Shown: positions 35,480 through 45,379, counted from the stretch's first letter. The stretch: 64,000 nt of DNA from Desulfatirhabdium butyrativorans DSM 18734 (GCF_000429925.1 NZ_AUCU01000010.1:121712-185711); one strand, 5' to 3'. Numbers and translations are program-made. The notes: generated from the letters alone by a model not told the origin.

Positions 35480-36796
35480 TTATGCTTCAGCGGTTTGCAA
35501 TTCAGGTCCCTTTCGAATATGCCGAATGACCAGGAAGGCACCCACCAGCCCCAGGGTCCCGTAGACCAGAACAAAAGCCGCGAGTGTGGTGGCCACCTGG
35601 GAGATGGCAATGGGGGAGACCGCATCTGCGGTTTTCATCAGGCCATAGACAATCCAGGGCTGCCTGCCGACCTCGCTCACCACCCAGCCCAGTTCGTTGG
35701 CAAGATACGGAAGGGGAATGGAAAACATCATCAGTTTCAAATACAGCGGATGGCTCATCAGCCGTTTTCGCAGAAACAGCCCTACGAGTGTCACCAGAGC
35801 GAAATAAAACCCGAGACCGACCATTCCCTTGAACGCAAATGAAATCAGAAGAACCGGCGGTCTTTCATCCTTCGGGAAATCTTTCATGCCCTTGACCTCT
35901 GCATCGATGTCGCGGTAGGCCAGCAGACTGACCATTCCCGGAATTTTCCCGATCTCGATCACATTTTTCTCCTTTTCCTGATCCGGCCAGGCAAACAGAA
36001 TCAGAGGCGCCCTGCGCTGGGTCTCCCAGTGCGCCTCCATGGCGGCAAGCTTGGCGGGCTGGTTCTTGGCGACGTCTGCGCCGTGGATATCTCCTTCAAC
36101 GACCGAAAACAGGGAGAACACACAGCCGAAGACCAGGGCAATCCGGAAGGAGCGGGTAAAGAATTCGACATGCCGGTCTTTGAGCAAATACCATGCACTG
36201 ACCCCCATCACAAAAAACGCCGACAGGATGTACGCCCCGCTCAGCGTATGGAGAATCTCGAGAACGGCAAATGGATTGGTCACGACATTCCAGAAACTGG
36301 TAACCTCTGCCCTGCCATCCCGGATCGTATATCCGACCGGATGCTGCATCCATCCGTTTGCTGTCAGAATCCAGATGGCGGACAATGAGGAGGCAAAGGC
36401 GACCAGCCACATAACGGTTGCATGGGCTTTTGCGGAGAGCTTTTTCCATCCGAAAATCCACACCCCCATCATGGTGGATTCGAGAAAAAAGGCTGCGCTG
36501 GCTTCGATTGCCAGCAGCGAGCCGAAAATGTCCCCGACATAGGCGGAATACCTCGACCAGTTGGTTCCGAATTGGAATTCAAGGGTAATGCCGGTGACAA
36601 CACCAAGCGCGAAATTGATCATGAAAATTTTGCCCCAGAATTTGGTCATTCGGAGATAGGTTTCATCCCCGGTCCTGGACCACTGGGTTTCCATCCATGC
36701 CACAATAATGGAAAGCCCGAGGGTGAGGGGAACGAAAAGAAAATGAAACATGGTGGCGGCAGCAAACTGCAGCCGGGACAACAGAAGCACATCCAT
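35480..36796 (-). CDS. cydA: Cytochrome bd oxidase subunit I, short Q-loop form
   Basis: CydA carries the haems and oxidises quinol. The 438 residues begin LLLSRLQFAAATMFHFLFVP with the N-terminal haem-ligand histidine region, and contain GSLLAIEASAAFFLEST and NGWMQHPVGY. It is about 80 residues shorter than E. coli CydA, consistent with the short Q-loop type. AAAGGAG precedes the ATG. The gene follows an Rrf2 regulator by 25 bp, so the three genes form one unit. Confidence 0.95.
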   Translation of the reverse strand: MDVLLLSRLQFAAATMFHFLFVPLTLGLSIIVAWMETQWSRTGDETYLRMTKFWGKIFMINFALGVVTGITLEFQFGTNWSRYSAYVGDIFGSLLAIEASAAFFLESTMMGVWIFGWKKLSAKAHATVMWLVAFASSLSAIWILTANGWMQHPVGYTIRDGRAEVTSFWNVVTNPFAVLEILHTLSGAYILSAFFVMGVSAWYLLKDRHVEFFTRSFRIALVFGCVFSLFSVVEGDIHGADVAKNQPAKLAAMEAHWETQRRAPLILFAWPDQEKEKNVIEIGKIPGMVSLLAYRDIDAEVKGMKDFPKDERPPVLLISFAFKGMVGLGFYFALVTLVGLFLRKRLMSHPLYLKLMMFSIPLPYLANELGWVVSEVGRQPWIVYGLMKTADAVSPIAISQVATTLAAFVLVYGTLGLVGAFLVIRHIRKGPELQTAEA

Positions 36797-36821
36797 TCGT
36801 TGTTCTCCTTTCTGTTCGGGT

Positions 36822-37268
36822 TTATGGGTTCAGAAGGTTCGAATCCGACAGCGGAATGAAGGAAGCATCGGGTTGCGTCAGATCGGAAAAACGAACAGCA
36901 CGCAGCTCATTCTTCAATTGCCCGCAGACCCGCTGCCAGGCGGCATGAACCGTGCAGTAAGGGCTGCGGTGACAGGATTGGGGCCGCAATACACAATCAT
37001 TCAGGAAAACCGGCCCGACAACGGCCTCGATCACATCCAGCAGACTGATCTGCTCCGGGCTGCGGTTCAATCGAAAACCGCCTTTTGCACCCTGAACGAT
37101 TTCGATCAGCCCCGCCCTCGACAATTGCTGTGCGATCTTTCCCAGAAACTGATCGGGAATGTCCATCTCCGAGGCAACCACGCGCCGGCTGGAAAGCGTT
37201 CCGAACGCCTGCTGGGAAAGATAGAACATGCAGCGGATCGCATATTCCCCTGCTTTGGACAAGCGCAT
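36822..37268 (-). CDS. Rrf2-family transcriptional regulator
   Basis: This 148-residue winged-helix protein starts MRLSKAGEYAIRCMFYLSQQ, typical of Rrf2. GAKGGFRLNRSPEQISLLDVIEAV covers the wing and dimer helix. Three cysteines in NDCVLRPQSCHRSPYC (about residues 91-107) match the [Fe-S] ligands of IscR, NsrR and RsrR. It is the first gene of an rrf2-cydA-cydB unit and probably controls it in response to oxygen, redox state or iron-sulfur status. Confidence 0.92.
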   Translation of the reverse strand: MRLSKAGEYAIRCMFYLSQQAFGTLSSRRVVASEMDIPDQFLGKIAQQLSRAGLIEIVQGAKGGFRLNRSPEQISLLDVIEAVVGPVFLNDCVLRPQSCHRSPYCTVHAAWQRVCGQLKNELRAVRFSDLTQPDASFIPLSDSNLLNP

Positions 37269-37736
37269 GACCTATCACCCATTTTTTTGTGCATCATCAT
37301 GAAAGCCAGGCCATGGGATAATCGATTCATGACCCAATATCGGCTAATCTGAATCCAATGATTTCATCCATACCTGCACGGAAATCCACATGTTGCAGCA
37401 TTGCATCACCTGCAGGCGGTTCATTCCCTATTGGGCAACCCCTCCGTAGCCAACACATTTATTTGGACCGGAATACAGGTTGATGGCGTCTTGCAACAGC
37501 GCGCCCTCCGGCTCAGGTTGTACCCAAAACGGGTTTTCCGTTCAGGCACTAAATAGGATTAATCGGATATTTTTTATCCTGTTTATCCTCGCACAATTTC
37601 CCTGTCAAGATTTTTATTGCGTCATGCAAATGACGAGGACATTGAGAACAACCCATATTTCAGGCATACACGATGGGAAATGCGCGCACAACCCGGCAAA
37701 AAGGAATCACTGGAATGGATGGAGCAGCAAAATCAA
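37269..37736. other. 468-bp intergenic region with a composite repeat
   Basis: No gene is supported. The centre holds the dispersed repeat at 37374-37549. Near 37570 two TTTATCC-like motifs lie close together but do not match a DnaA box. The rrf2-cydAB promoter should be at the left end, but I cannot place it. Confidence 0.65.
37374..37549. repeat. Dispersed repeat, GTGCCTGAACGG family, copy 2
   Basis: The left end (CCTGCACGGAAATCC) and the right end (TTTCCGTTCAGGCAC) form an imperfect inverted repeat about 176 bp apart. The right 49 bp (37501-37549) is nearly the reverse complement of 63534-63583, and the left 60 bp resembles 25519-25605. Confidence 0.8.
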
Positions 37737-39083
37737 TTAAAAATCACCAGTTTCAAGCTTATGCCCGATCACTTCAACCTGTTTGAAGAGCCCTCGATTC
37801 TCCTTTAAATTCTTTTCAACGAGGGCAATGGCGTGCATCGCCGTGGCATGATAGCGGTTGAAGCTTTTACCGATAGTCTGAAGAGGGGAGTCGGTATACC
37901 TTCTGGAGAGGTACATCGCAATCTGACGGGGGCGGACGATGGCCTGTTTTCTGGAAGAAGAAAGCAGATCCTGCATGGAAACGTTGAACTCCGCACAGAC
38001 CAGTTTCTTGATGATATCGATGGTAATTTTCTTCTGCTGCCGTACGATATTTTTGATGACATTTTCGGCCAGTTGCATGTCAATCTTGGTTCCCATCAGC
38101 GAAGCCCTGGCGGCAACGCCCGAAAGACCGCTTTCCAGTTGACGGATATCCTCTGTCAATTCGCTGGCAAGGTATCGCGTCACATCTTCGGAAACCCAAA
38201 GCCCCCGGGCGGCGGCCTTTTTATGCAATATCCGAACTCTTGTCCGGAAATTCGGTGGATCGATGGGCGAAATGATACTGCTGGAGAGCCTGCTCCTCAG
38301 CGTATCGTTTAGTTTTGGGATTTCCATGGGAAGACAGCAACTGGAAAAAATGATGCGCTTCCCGGAATTGATCAATGAATCCAGTGTCATGGCCAGCTCG
38401 ATCTGGGTTCTGTCTTTCCCGGTCAGATAGTGAATATCGTCGAGCAGCAACACATCGCAACCGGTACGGTATTTTTTCTTGAATTGATCTACACTGTCAT
38501 TTCGCATGGCATACACCATTTCATTGGAAAAATCTTCTGCGGAAATGTAATATACGCGTTCCTGCGGGCGTTCGAGCAAAATATGGTTGCCAACTGCCTG
38601 GGTCAAATGGCTCTTTCCCAAACCGGTCTTTGCGATGAGCAGCAAGGCGTTTTCCGAATGGGCTTTTTTGCGCGTCGCCATGGCAAGAGATGCGGAAAAA
38701 GCAAAATCGTTGTTGCTTCCCACGACGAACTCGTCGAAAGTGAAATCGTTGCGCAGCATTCTTCCGGTCGTGTTGACACTTTCCACACCCGGAAGAACCA
38801 GTTGAGGCTCCGTCCGATCGGATCGGACAGTGTTGCATGCAGGCATGTTCACGATTTCGAACATGATCCGGCAAGGTCTGCCGACTTTCGATTGGATTTC
38901 GTCCTGAATCAGTACGGCAAAATGATCCTGAAGCCGCTTTTTGGTGAAGATGTTCGGGGTAGAAAGGAAAATGATATCCTGCTCTTCCCGGAGAAAGGTC
39001 ACTGGATCGATCCACATTCTGTAGCTGGATTCGGTAACGCGTTCTTTCAGAGTGGATTTGACTTGATTCCAAACTTTTTCCAT
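37737..39083 (-). CDS. dnaA: DnaA-like replication initiator, divergent in the DNA-recognition motif
   Basis: This 448-residue protein has the DnaA domain order. Residues 1-75 form the N-terminal interaction domain (VWNQVKSTLKERVTESSYRMW) and a linker follows. The AAA+ core has Walker A AKTGLGKS (151-158), Walker B VLLLDDIHYL (211-220) and a sensor region IIFSSCCLP. The C-terminal domain IV has PRQIAMYLSRRYTD. In standard DnaA the recognition helix ends GGRDHTTV; here it reads FNRYHATAM, so the DnaA-box contact residues differ, and Walker A has AKTG in place of the usual GGVG. No dnaN or recF is adjacent. It may be a second DnaA paralogue rather than the main initiator. Confidence 0.85.
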   Translation of the reverse strand: MEKVWNQVKSTLKERVTESSYRMWIDPVTFLREEQDIIFLSTPNIFTKKRLQDHFAVLIQDEIQSKVGRPCRIMFEIVNMPACNTVRSDRTEPQLVLPGVESVNTTGRMLRNDFTFDEFVVGSNNDFAFSASLAMATRKKAHSENALLLIAKTGLGKSHLTQAVGNHILLERPQERVYYISAEDFSNEMVYAMRNDSVDQFKKKYRTGCDVLLLDDIHYLTGKDRTQIELAMTLDSLINSGKRIIFSSCCLPMEIPKLNDTLRSRLSSSIISPIDPPNFRTRVRILHKKAAARGLWVSEDVTRYLASELTEDIRQLESGLSGVAARASLMGTKIDMQLAENVIKNIVRQQKKITIDIIKKLVCAEFNVSMQDLLSSSRKQAIVRPRQIAMYLSRRYTDSPLQTIGKSFNRYHATAMHAIALVEKNLKENRGLFKQVEVIGHKLETGDF

Positions 39084-39747
39084 AAATGATCCGCCTTCAA
39101 TAAATGATGGAGCTTAATCATACAACATACGGCAACAGAAATCCCCCAGCAGATACAATCAAGGAGTCATGAATACCCGGAATCAGGGTCGGACAACCAG
39201 AATCAGAAAGGACACGGAACGCTCGAACGAGAGGCCACAAGCCGTGAATAATGTGCTGGACAAACGGAAAGTTTCAATGGTTTCATTGGGATAAACCCCA
39301 TAAAATAGCTTGGGAAACGATATGGCCGAAAGACGGACATCCTTCGAGCAAATCAATGGGGCTGCCATGTTTTCTGAACATGGCGCCGCAACCATCGGGA
39401 AAATCGTGAACATCATTGTCAAGAGCCGGTAGCGTTTTTATCCGAGAGCGCCCTGGGTGTCAAACCGTATCCCCGAAGGGGGGAAAAAATCGTTCAAATG
39501 TTTTTTCAATCCAAATAACCAACTGACATTTCAGGATGAAATTCATTTCCTGCACAAGAGTACCTTTGAAACCGAAAGCCGCGATGATCGCTCTTTTCCC
39601 AATGATCATGGCGGACTGAATGATTCTCCACAATTTGCAGAAATAGGATTTTTAATGATTGATCTCTTGTTTTCTCCCAAAATCTCGCTTTATCTTCTAA
39701 TTTCTTTTGGGTACCTACACCAAGTTACCCGATTTTGATGGATCAAC
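39084..39747. other. 664-bp intergenic region between divergent dnaA-like and uvrA genes
   Basis: No gene can be firmly supported. A 36-codon open frame (39322-39432) exists without a good ribosome site. I see no canonical TTATCCACA DnaA box, although an origin or autoregulatory sites would be expected near a dnaA gene. Confidence 0.6.
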
Positions 39748-42570
39748 ATGGCATTCGATCAAATTTGCATCCGAGGCGCAAGGCAGCATAACCTGAAATC
39801 CATCGACCTCGATCTGCCCAAAAATCGGCTCGTGGTCATCACAGGGCTCTCCGGTTCTGGAAAATCCTCTCTCGCGTTCGATACCCTGTATGCGGAAGGT
39901 CAGCGGCGTTATGTGGAATCCCTCTCTACCTACGCGCGCCAGTTTCTGGAACGTATGGAAAAGCCGCAGGTGGATCGTATCGAAGGCCTCTCCCCTGCCA
40001 TTGCCATCGACCAGAAAAACACCGGACACAACCCGCGATCCACCGTTGGAACGATTACGGAAATCTACGATTATCTGCGCCTGCTTTTCGCACGTATCGG
40101 GGAAATCCGTTGCCCGGTTTGCCATGCCCCCATTCGATCTCAAACCATCGATGAAATGATCGATCTCGTGCTTCAATGGGACAACGGCACCAAATTGCTC
40201 GTTCTCGCACCGCTGGCCCCAACGCCAGATGAACCCTGGAGCACGATTCTCCGAAGATTGATCCGGCAAGGGTTTTCCAGGTTGCGCATTCACGGAAGAA
40301 ATGTTGACATCGAAGACGCAGTCCGTGCCACGGATGATGTTGCAGATCGCATCGAAGTCGTGGTCGATCGCCTTGTTCTGAAGGATGGCATCGAAAACCG
40401 GCTGGCCGACTCCATGGAAATGGCACTTTCGCTCTCGGGAGGCATCGTAACGGTTGCCATCGTGGACGGCATGGAAAGAACGTTTTCCGAAAGAGCCATC
40501 TGTCTCAAATGCGGTATTGCCGCACCAACCATCACACCTGCCAGTTTTTCCTTCAATTCCCCGGCAGGGGCATGCCCAAACTGCGGGGGGCTGGGCACCA
40601 TCAGTTCCTTCGATCCCGAGCTGATCGTTCCCAACCCGGAGCTTTCCCTTCGGGAAGGCGCTATTGCCGTATGGGAGGATGCATTTTCGGTCGATTTCAT
40701 CGACATGCTCGAATCCCTCTCCGATCGCTACCACACGGATATCTACAAACCATACCGGGAGCTTCCGGAGGTATTCCGCAACACGCTGCTCTATGGGGAG
40801 GATACATCGGAGCACCCAACCAAACGTCCTTCCAAAAAGTATACATCCAAAAACCATCCCCGATACGAAGGCATCATTCCGATGCTGGAACAGCAGTATC
40901 AGCAAGCCAGAAGTCTTTCAGAGAAAGCTGATCTGGAACGATTTCGCACATATCGGCCTTGTCGAGACTGCAAGGGAACCCGATTGAATCCCGTCGCCCG
41001 GATGGTTGTTATCGGTGAGCGACGAATCGATGAAATCACTTCAATGCGTGTTGCACAGACGTTTTCTTTTTTCGAAGGGCTTCATCTGAACCGTCGGGAA
41101 CAAGAAATCGCAGAACGAATTCTCACGGAAATTCTCGCTCGATTGCATTTTTTGGATCAGGTCGGACTTGGTTATCTGACGCTGGATCGTCCGGCTGCAA
41201 CACTTTCGGGCGGCGAAAACCAACGCATTCGACTGGCCACACAGGTCGGTTCGAAACTCAGTGGTGTGCTCTATGTGCTGGACGAACCCAGCATCGGTTT
41301 ACATCCATTGGATAACCACCGGCTGATCGACGCCTTGAGACGCCTGCGGGATATCGGAAACAGCCTCATCATTGTCGAGCACGACGAAGAGATCATCCGC
41401 GCGGCGGACCATCTGGTGGACATGGGGCCTGGGGCAGGCTCGCTCGGCGGCCAAGTGGTGTTCACCGGTCATCCCTCCGAGATCGAAAGCGTCGCAGATT
41501 CCCTGACAGGGCAATATCTGTCCGGAACAAAACGGATTATCATCCCCGCCACAAGAAGAACGGGTACTGGTCAAAAAATCGTGATCGAGGGAGCCCGCGG
41601 TCACAATCTCAAAAATATCCGGGCCGAATTTCCCATCGGCTCCTTTACCTGTGTCACCGGCGTATCGGGAAGCGGCAAGTCCACGCTGGTCATTGAAACA
41701 CTGTACAAGGTTCTTTTGCAACGATTGTACCGATCCAAGATCGCCGCAGCACCCCATGATACCATCGAAGGCATCGAAGCCATTGACAAAGTCATCAATA
41801 TCGACCAATCACCGATTGGCAGAACGCCTCGTTCCAATCCAGCTACTTACACCGGTTTGTTTACAGCCATTCGTGAGGTTTTCGCCCGAACCGAACAGGC
41901 CCGTTCACGCGGCTACAAATCGAGTCGTTTCAGTTTCAATGCCAAAGGAGGGCGATGCGAAGCCTGTGGAGGGGGCGGCGTCAATCGGATCGAAATGCTT
42001 TTTCTGCCGGATATTTATGTCACATGTGAAACCTGCGGCGGCAAGCGCTACAACCGGGAAACGTTGGAAGTCACCTACAAGGGAAAATCCATTGCAGATG
42101 TATTGGACATGAGCATAGCGGAAGCGCTGAAGTTTTTCGAGCGAATCCCTGCCATTCGCATGAAGCTGTCCGTGCTGAATGATGTCGGATTGGGCTACAT
42201 GACACTCGGTCAGCAGGCCACCAGCCTTTCCGGCGGAGAAGCCCAGCGGATCAAACTCTCCCGGGAACTGGGCAAGCGGGACACCGGCAGGACCCTCTAC
42301 ATTCTGGACGAGCCGACAACCGGACTTCATTTCGAAGATGTGCGCCATTTGCTGATGGTGCTCGACAAACTGGTGGATGCAGGCAATACGGTCGTCGTTA
42401 TCGAGCACCATCTGGATGTCATCAAATCGGCGGATTACATTATTGATCTCGGTCCGGAAGGCGGCGACACCGGAGGATGGATTGTCGCAGCAGGTACACC
42501 GGAAGCCATTGCCGATTGCCCAAACTCGGCAACCGGCAAATGCCTGCTTGCCAAGCTTCGGGAACACTAA
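39748..42570 (+). CDS. uvrA: Excinuclease ABC subunit A
   Basis: UvrA is the damage-recognition ATPase of nucleotide excision repair. The 940 residues contain two ABC modules: Walker A GLSGSGKSSLAFDTLYAEGQ near 32 and GVSGSGKSTLVIETLYKVL near 640. The signature LSGGENQRIRLA and LSGGEAQRIKLS motifs are present, each followed by a Walker B (VLDEPSIGLH and ILDEPTTGLH). Zinc-finger cysteines are in CPNCGG and in CEACGGGG with CETCGG. The length is standard. Confidence 0.97.
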   Translation: MAFDQICIRGARQHNLKSIDLDLPKNRLVVITGLSGSGKSSLAFDTLYAEGQRRYVESLSTYARQFLERMEKPQVDRIEGLSPAIAIDQKNTGHNPRSTVGTITEIYDYLRLLFARIGEIRCPVCHAPIRSQTIDEMIDLVLQWDNGTKLLVLAPLAPTPDEPWSTILRRLIRQGFSRLRIHGRNVDIEDAVRATDDVADRIEVVVDRLVLKDGIENRLADSMEMALSLSGGIVTVAIVDGMERTFSERAICLKCGIAAPTITPASFSFNSPAGACPNCGGLGTISSFDPELIVPNPELSLREGAIAVWEDAFSVDFIDMLESLSDRYHTDIYKPYRELPEVFRNTLLYGEDTSEHPTKRPSKKYTSKNHPRYEGIIPMLEQQYQQARSLSEKADLERFRTYRPCRDCKGTRLNPVARMVVIGERRIDEITSMRVAQTFSFFEGLHLNRREQEIAERILTEILARLHFLDQVGLGYLTLDRPAATLSGGENQRIRLATQVGSKLSGVLYVLDEPSIGLHPLDNHRLIDALRRLRDIGNSLIIVEHDEEIIRAADHLVDMGPGAGSLGGQVVFTGHPSEIESVADSLTGQYLSGTKRIIIPATRRTGTGQKIVIEGARGHNLKNIRAEFPIGSFTCVTGVSGSGKSTLVIETLYKVLLQRLYRSKIAAAPHDTIEGIEAIDKVINIDQSPIGRTPRSNPATYTGLFTAIREVFARTEQARSRGYKSSRFSFNAKGGRCEACGGGGVNRIEMLFLPDIYVTCETCGGKRYNRETLEVTYKGKSIADVLDMSIAEALKFFERIPAIRMKLSVLNDVGLGYMTLGQQATSLSGGEAQRIKLSRELGKRDTGRTLYILDEPTTGLHFEDVRHLLMVLDKLVDAGNTVVVIEHHLDVIKSADYIIDLGPEGGDTGGWIVAAGTPEAIADCPNSATGKCLLAKLREH

Positions 42571-42597
42571 ATGCTCCTGACGATGGACGTCGTCCAC

Positions 42598-42620
42598 GGA
42601 GATGAAAATCCGGCCGACAT
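42598..42620. repeat. 23-bp exact repeat, copy 1
   Basis: The 23 bases are identical to 47965-47987; the core is GATGAAAATCCGGCCGACAT. A related shorter copy lies near 29311. Confidence 0.85.
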
Positions 42621-42642
42621 TTATGAAGAAGCCATGGGACGT

Positions 42643-42724
42643 CGTCATTCCGGCGAAAGCCGGAATCCAACATCATAGCGGGCCTTCGACTTGTTCTGGG
42701 CCCAGGCCTTCGCCGGGGTGACGG
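42643..42724. repeat. Palindromic dispersed repeat, GTCATTCCGG family
   Basis: The ends GTCATTCCGGCGAAAGCCGG and CTTCGCCGGGGTGACGG are imperfect inverted repeats. The left half is itself a hairpin. Confidence 0.85.
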
Positions 42725-42782
42725 ACCACATTTTCCACTGCCCACTATTTTCACGATAACAAATGGAGAAAGGAAGGGAAAA

Positions 42783-43643
42783 ATGGTTTTACAGCCCAAC
42801 GGGATTTTTTCGGGAAAATGGCGCCTTCTCTGGTTGTTGTGCTCGGCATGCCTGCTATGGGAATCCAGCGCCATTGCCGGCATCATCTCAATAGAAACGC
42901 AGGCAGAAGCGACTCTCAGCGCCGACAAGCTCGCCACCCGAATCACCCTGATGAATCAGGGTGACGAAACCGCCCAATTGGTCAGCCCCCAGGTAGTTTT
43001 CCTGGGCAAAACCATCGACGCATCGGTCATCCCTCAGCTTCCTCCACAAAAACCCGTATCGATAACCGTCACCCATCCGATAGCCGATCTAAAAGCGGGT
43101 GAATACCCGGTGATTATACGCGTCGCCTTTCAGGACCAAAACCAGTATCCGTTTTCCGCCATATCGGCGCTTATCGTCAATTGGGGTATCGTTCCAACGA
43201 AAGATCTGGCGATTGAAACCCGGGACTGCACCATGGATCGCAAAGGCGAACTTCGGTTCCAATTGAAGAATTTATCGGAGGAAGACAGAAGGATCAACTG
43301 GTGGTTGCTCTGCCCAAGAGAGCTTTCGGTTCAGGAGAAAACGGGAAGCTGGACCCTTTCGAAGCGATCGGCCAGGCAGTGGGATGTACCCATCGAAAAT
43401 TTTGCGGCGCTCTATGGAGCCGCCTATCCGCTATTTGTATTTTTCGAGTATGACACACCCGAAGGGCATCACTGCCAGATGGCTTCTGCAACGGTCCGTG
43501 TCGAGATCGAGCCGAGCTGGTTTCAAAAAAGCCGCATCTTCTGGATCGCTCTGGCGATTGCGGCGCTATTGTGCGCAGGTGGCTATCTCCTGTTTCTACG
43601 AAAGAAATCCGAATCTCCTCAAGGCGGGATCGAGCGTTTCTGA
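42783..43643 (+). CDS. Exported, C-terminally membrane-anchored protein, unknown
   Basis: I do not recognise a family. The 286 residues begin with a signal peptide (basic start, hydrophobic LLWLLCSACLLW, likely cleavage after SSAIA near residue 32). An extracytoplasmic domain follows, rich in beta-type sequence (ITLMNQGDETAQLVSPQVVF) and reminiscent of CARDB or immunoglobulin-like folds that describe unpaired-strand proteins at the cell surface. A single helix near 252-272 (IFWIALAIAALLCAGGYLLF) and a basic tail anchor it. The upstream region holds repeats. It is convergent with folC, 21 bp apart. Confidence 0.75.
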   Translation: MVLQPNGIFSGKWRLLWLLCSACLLWESSAIAGIISIETQAEATLSADKLATRITLMNQGDETAQLVSPQVVFLGKTIDASVIPQLPPQKPVSITVTHPIADLKAGEYPVIIRVAFQDQNQYPFSAISALIVNWGIVPTKDLAIETRDCTMDRKGELRFQLKNLSEEDRRINWWLLCPRELSVQEKTGSWTLSKRSARQWDVPIENFAALYGAAYPLFVFFEYDTPEGHHCQMASATVRVEIEPSWFQKSRIFWIALAIAALLCAGGYLLFLRKKSESPQGGIERF

Positions 43644-43664
43644 AGCCGTAACGCCCCGTATCGC

Positions 43665-44951
43665 TCAAATTCCCTGCAGGGTCTGCTGAATACCGTCGAG
43701 ATAGGACTTGGCTTCTCCTACGACATACAACGAGCCTGCAACGCAGATCACATCTTCTGGCGCAGCATGGGCCAGCGCATATTGGACGGCTCGATCAACC
43801 TTCGGTATGGCAATCACATCCGTGCAATATTTTCCGGAGATATTCTGGATGGTTTCCACTGGCAGCGCCCGATCGATCTTGGGTTTCGTGCAGATGACAC
43901 GGTTGCAGTGTGGAACCAGCAGCTTGAGGATTTTTTCATAGGGTTTATCGGCGAGAATACCGATAACCAGCGTAATATGCCGGTTCGAATAGACTTTGGC
44001 CAGATGCGCCGCCAGGCGGCGAGCCGCATCCAGATTGTGGGCTCCATCGAGGATCAGCTCAGGCTCCTTTTGAACGATTTCAAGGCGCCCCGGCCAATTC
44101 GTCGCCTTCAGCCCATCCCGTATCGCACGCTCTCCGATGGGAAAGCGACGATCTGCCAAAACCTCGCAAGCAGCAAGACTTAACGCGGCATTCTTCAACT
44201 GATGTTCACCGGCAAGACGGCATTCCAATTTCGGCATGTCGCTGAAAATGCCCTTGTACGTAAACGTTCCGTCGGCTCGGGAACGGAAAGTAAAATCTTT
44301 TCCAAGACGGTAAATATCCGATTTCCGAATTTCCGCAATGGCTTGAAGAACGGCAGCCACCTTTGGCTGCGTAACCGCAGTGACAACAGGAATGCGCGGT
44401 TTGATGATTCCGCCCTTTTCCCAGGCGATATCCTCGAGTGTGTTCCCAAGATACTGCTGATGTTCCAGCGTTACATTGGTGATGATGGAGATGGCTGGAA
44501 CAATGACGTTGGTGGCGTCCATTCTGCCGCCCATTCCGGTTTCGACGACGACCCAGTCCACCCCTTGCCGGGCAAAAAGGTCAAAAGCCATGGCAGTCGT
44601 GTACTCGAAAAACGTCGGCTCCCGATTGCCTTTCGGAATCTGACGAACCGCCAGGTAAGCCTCGAGGATTTCCGCATCCGTGGCCATTCGTCCGTCTGCC
44701 ATGAATCGTTCGTTGAAACGAATCAGATGGGGGGATGTGTACATGCCGACGGAATAGCCTGCCTCCATCAGGATGGCATACAGGGTTGCCGCCACCGATC
44801 CTTTCCCATTGGTGCCTGCAATATGGATGGTTTTCAATCGATCCTGCGGATTGCCAAGACCGGCCAGCATGCGCCGAATCGTCCCCAACTCCAGTTTGAT
44901 TCCAAAACGCCGAAGCTGATAAAGCTCTTGCAGACATTTTTCCAGAGTCAT
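43665..44951 (-). CDS. folC: Dihydrofolate synthase / folylpolyglutamate synthase
   Basis: FolC adds glutamate to dihydropteroate and folates. The 428 residues contain IHIAGTNGKGSVAATLYAIL with the P-loop near 48, GMYTSPHLIRFNERF, the catalytic region VVVETGMGGRMDATNVI, and VTLEHQQYLGNTLEDIAWEK. ELILDGAHNLDAARRLA marks the C-terminal glutamate-binding domain. The length is typical. A terminator separates it from rpsU upstream. Confidence 0.95.
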   Translation of the reverse strand: MTLEKCLQELYQLRRFGIKLELGTIRRMLAGLGNPQDRLKTIHIAGTNGKGSVAATLYAILMEAGYSVGMYTSPHLIRFNERFMADGRMATDAEILEAYLAVRQIPKGNREPTFFEYTTAMAFDLFARQGVDWVVVETGMGGRMDATNVIVPAISIITNVTLEHQQYLGNTLEDIAWEKGGIIKPRIPVVTAVTQPKVAAVLQAIAEIRKSDIYRLGKDFTFRSRADGTFTYKGIFSDMPKLECRLAGEHQLKNAALSLAACEVLADRRFPIGERAIRDGLKATNWPGRLEIVQKEPELILDGAHNLDAARRLAAHLAKVYSNRHITLVIGILADKPYEKILKLLVPHCNRVICTKPKIDRALPVETIQNISGKYCTDVIAIPKVDRAVQYALAHAAPEDVICVAGSLYVVGEAKSYLDGIQQTLQGI

Positions 44952-44977
44952 CTCATGTTTTCTTTCATCCCATGAAA

Positions 44978-45014
44978 AAGCCCGGCAAAGCGATCATTTT
45001 GCTCTGCCGGGCTT
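44978..45014 (-). terminator. Rho-independent terminator of rpsU
   Basis: A stem of AAGCCCGGCA with TGCCGGGCTT is followed, on the minus strand, by CTTTTTC. It lies 40 bp after the rpsU stop and before folC. Confidence 0.9.
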
Positions 45015-45053
45015 GCATTTTGAAACCGTAATCAATGAGCACAGGCGCCGTAT

Positions 45054-45260
45054 TTAACGCCCAGCCCTGCTTTTGGCAACGGCAATGCGCTGCCTGCGAA
45101 TAGCCTCGCGCTGTTTTCTGCGCTTGTATTCGCTGGGTTTTTCATAGCTTTTCTTGAGCTTGAGCCGTTTGAAAAGGCCGTCGTTCTGTATCTTCTTTTT
45201 CAGAATCCGCATGGCCTTTTCAAGATCGTTATCATAGACCTTGACATGAATTTCCTTCAA
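45054..45260 (-). CDS. rpsU: 30S ribosomal protein S21
   Basis: This 68-residue protein has the S21 pattern: VKVYDNDLEKAMRILKKKIQ, then YEKPSEYKRRKQREAIRRQR, strongly basic. S21 helps mRNA binding near the platform of the small subunit. It has its own promoter and terminator and no dnaG or gatB/YqeY neighbour. Confidence 0.97.
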   Translation of the reverse strand: MKEIHVKVYDNDLEKAMRILKKKIQNDGLFKRLKLKKSYEKPSEYKRRKQREAIRRQRIAVAKSRAGR

Positions 45261-45350
45261 CCCGCTCTACCCCCCCTCTACGATCGAATGGCTTGCAATA
45301 GAAGAATGGCTTCACCGCAAGCTACGGCTTTATACCGATTTGATATTGGT

Positions 45351-45379
45351 CTTATAACTTGTCAGGTGAAGTTTTTCAA
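45351..45379 (-). promoter_or_regulatory. Sigma-70 type promoter of rpsU
   Basis: On the minus strand TTGAAA (45379-45374) is separated by exactly 17 bases from TATAAG (45356-45351). The rpsU ATG is about 90 bases downstream. Confidence 0.7.

Noticed and set aside
37565..37600. DnaA boxes or origin near the dnaA-like gene
   Set aside because: Two TTTATCC motifs occur, but neither continues as TTATCCACA and no cluster of boxes is present.
39322..39432. 36-codon open frame between dnaA and uvrA
   Set aside because: It has a plausible composition but only a weak GGGA upstream and no recognisable relatives; too little evidence for a gene.
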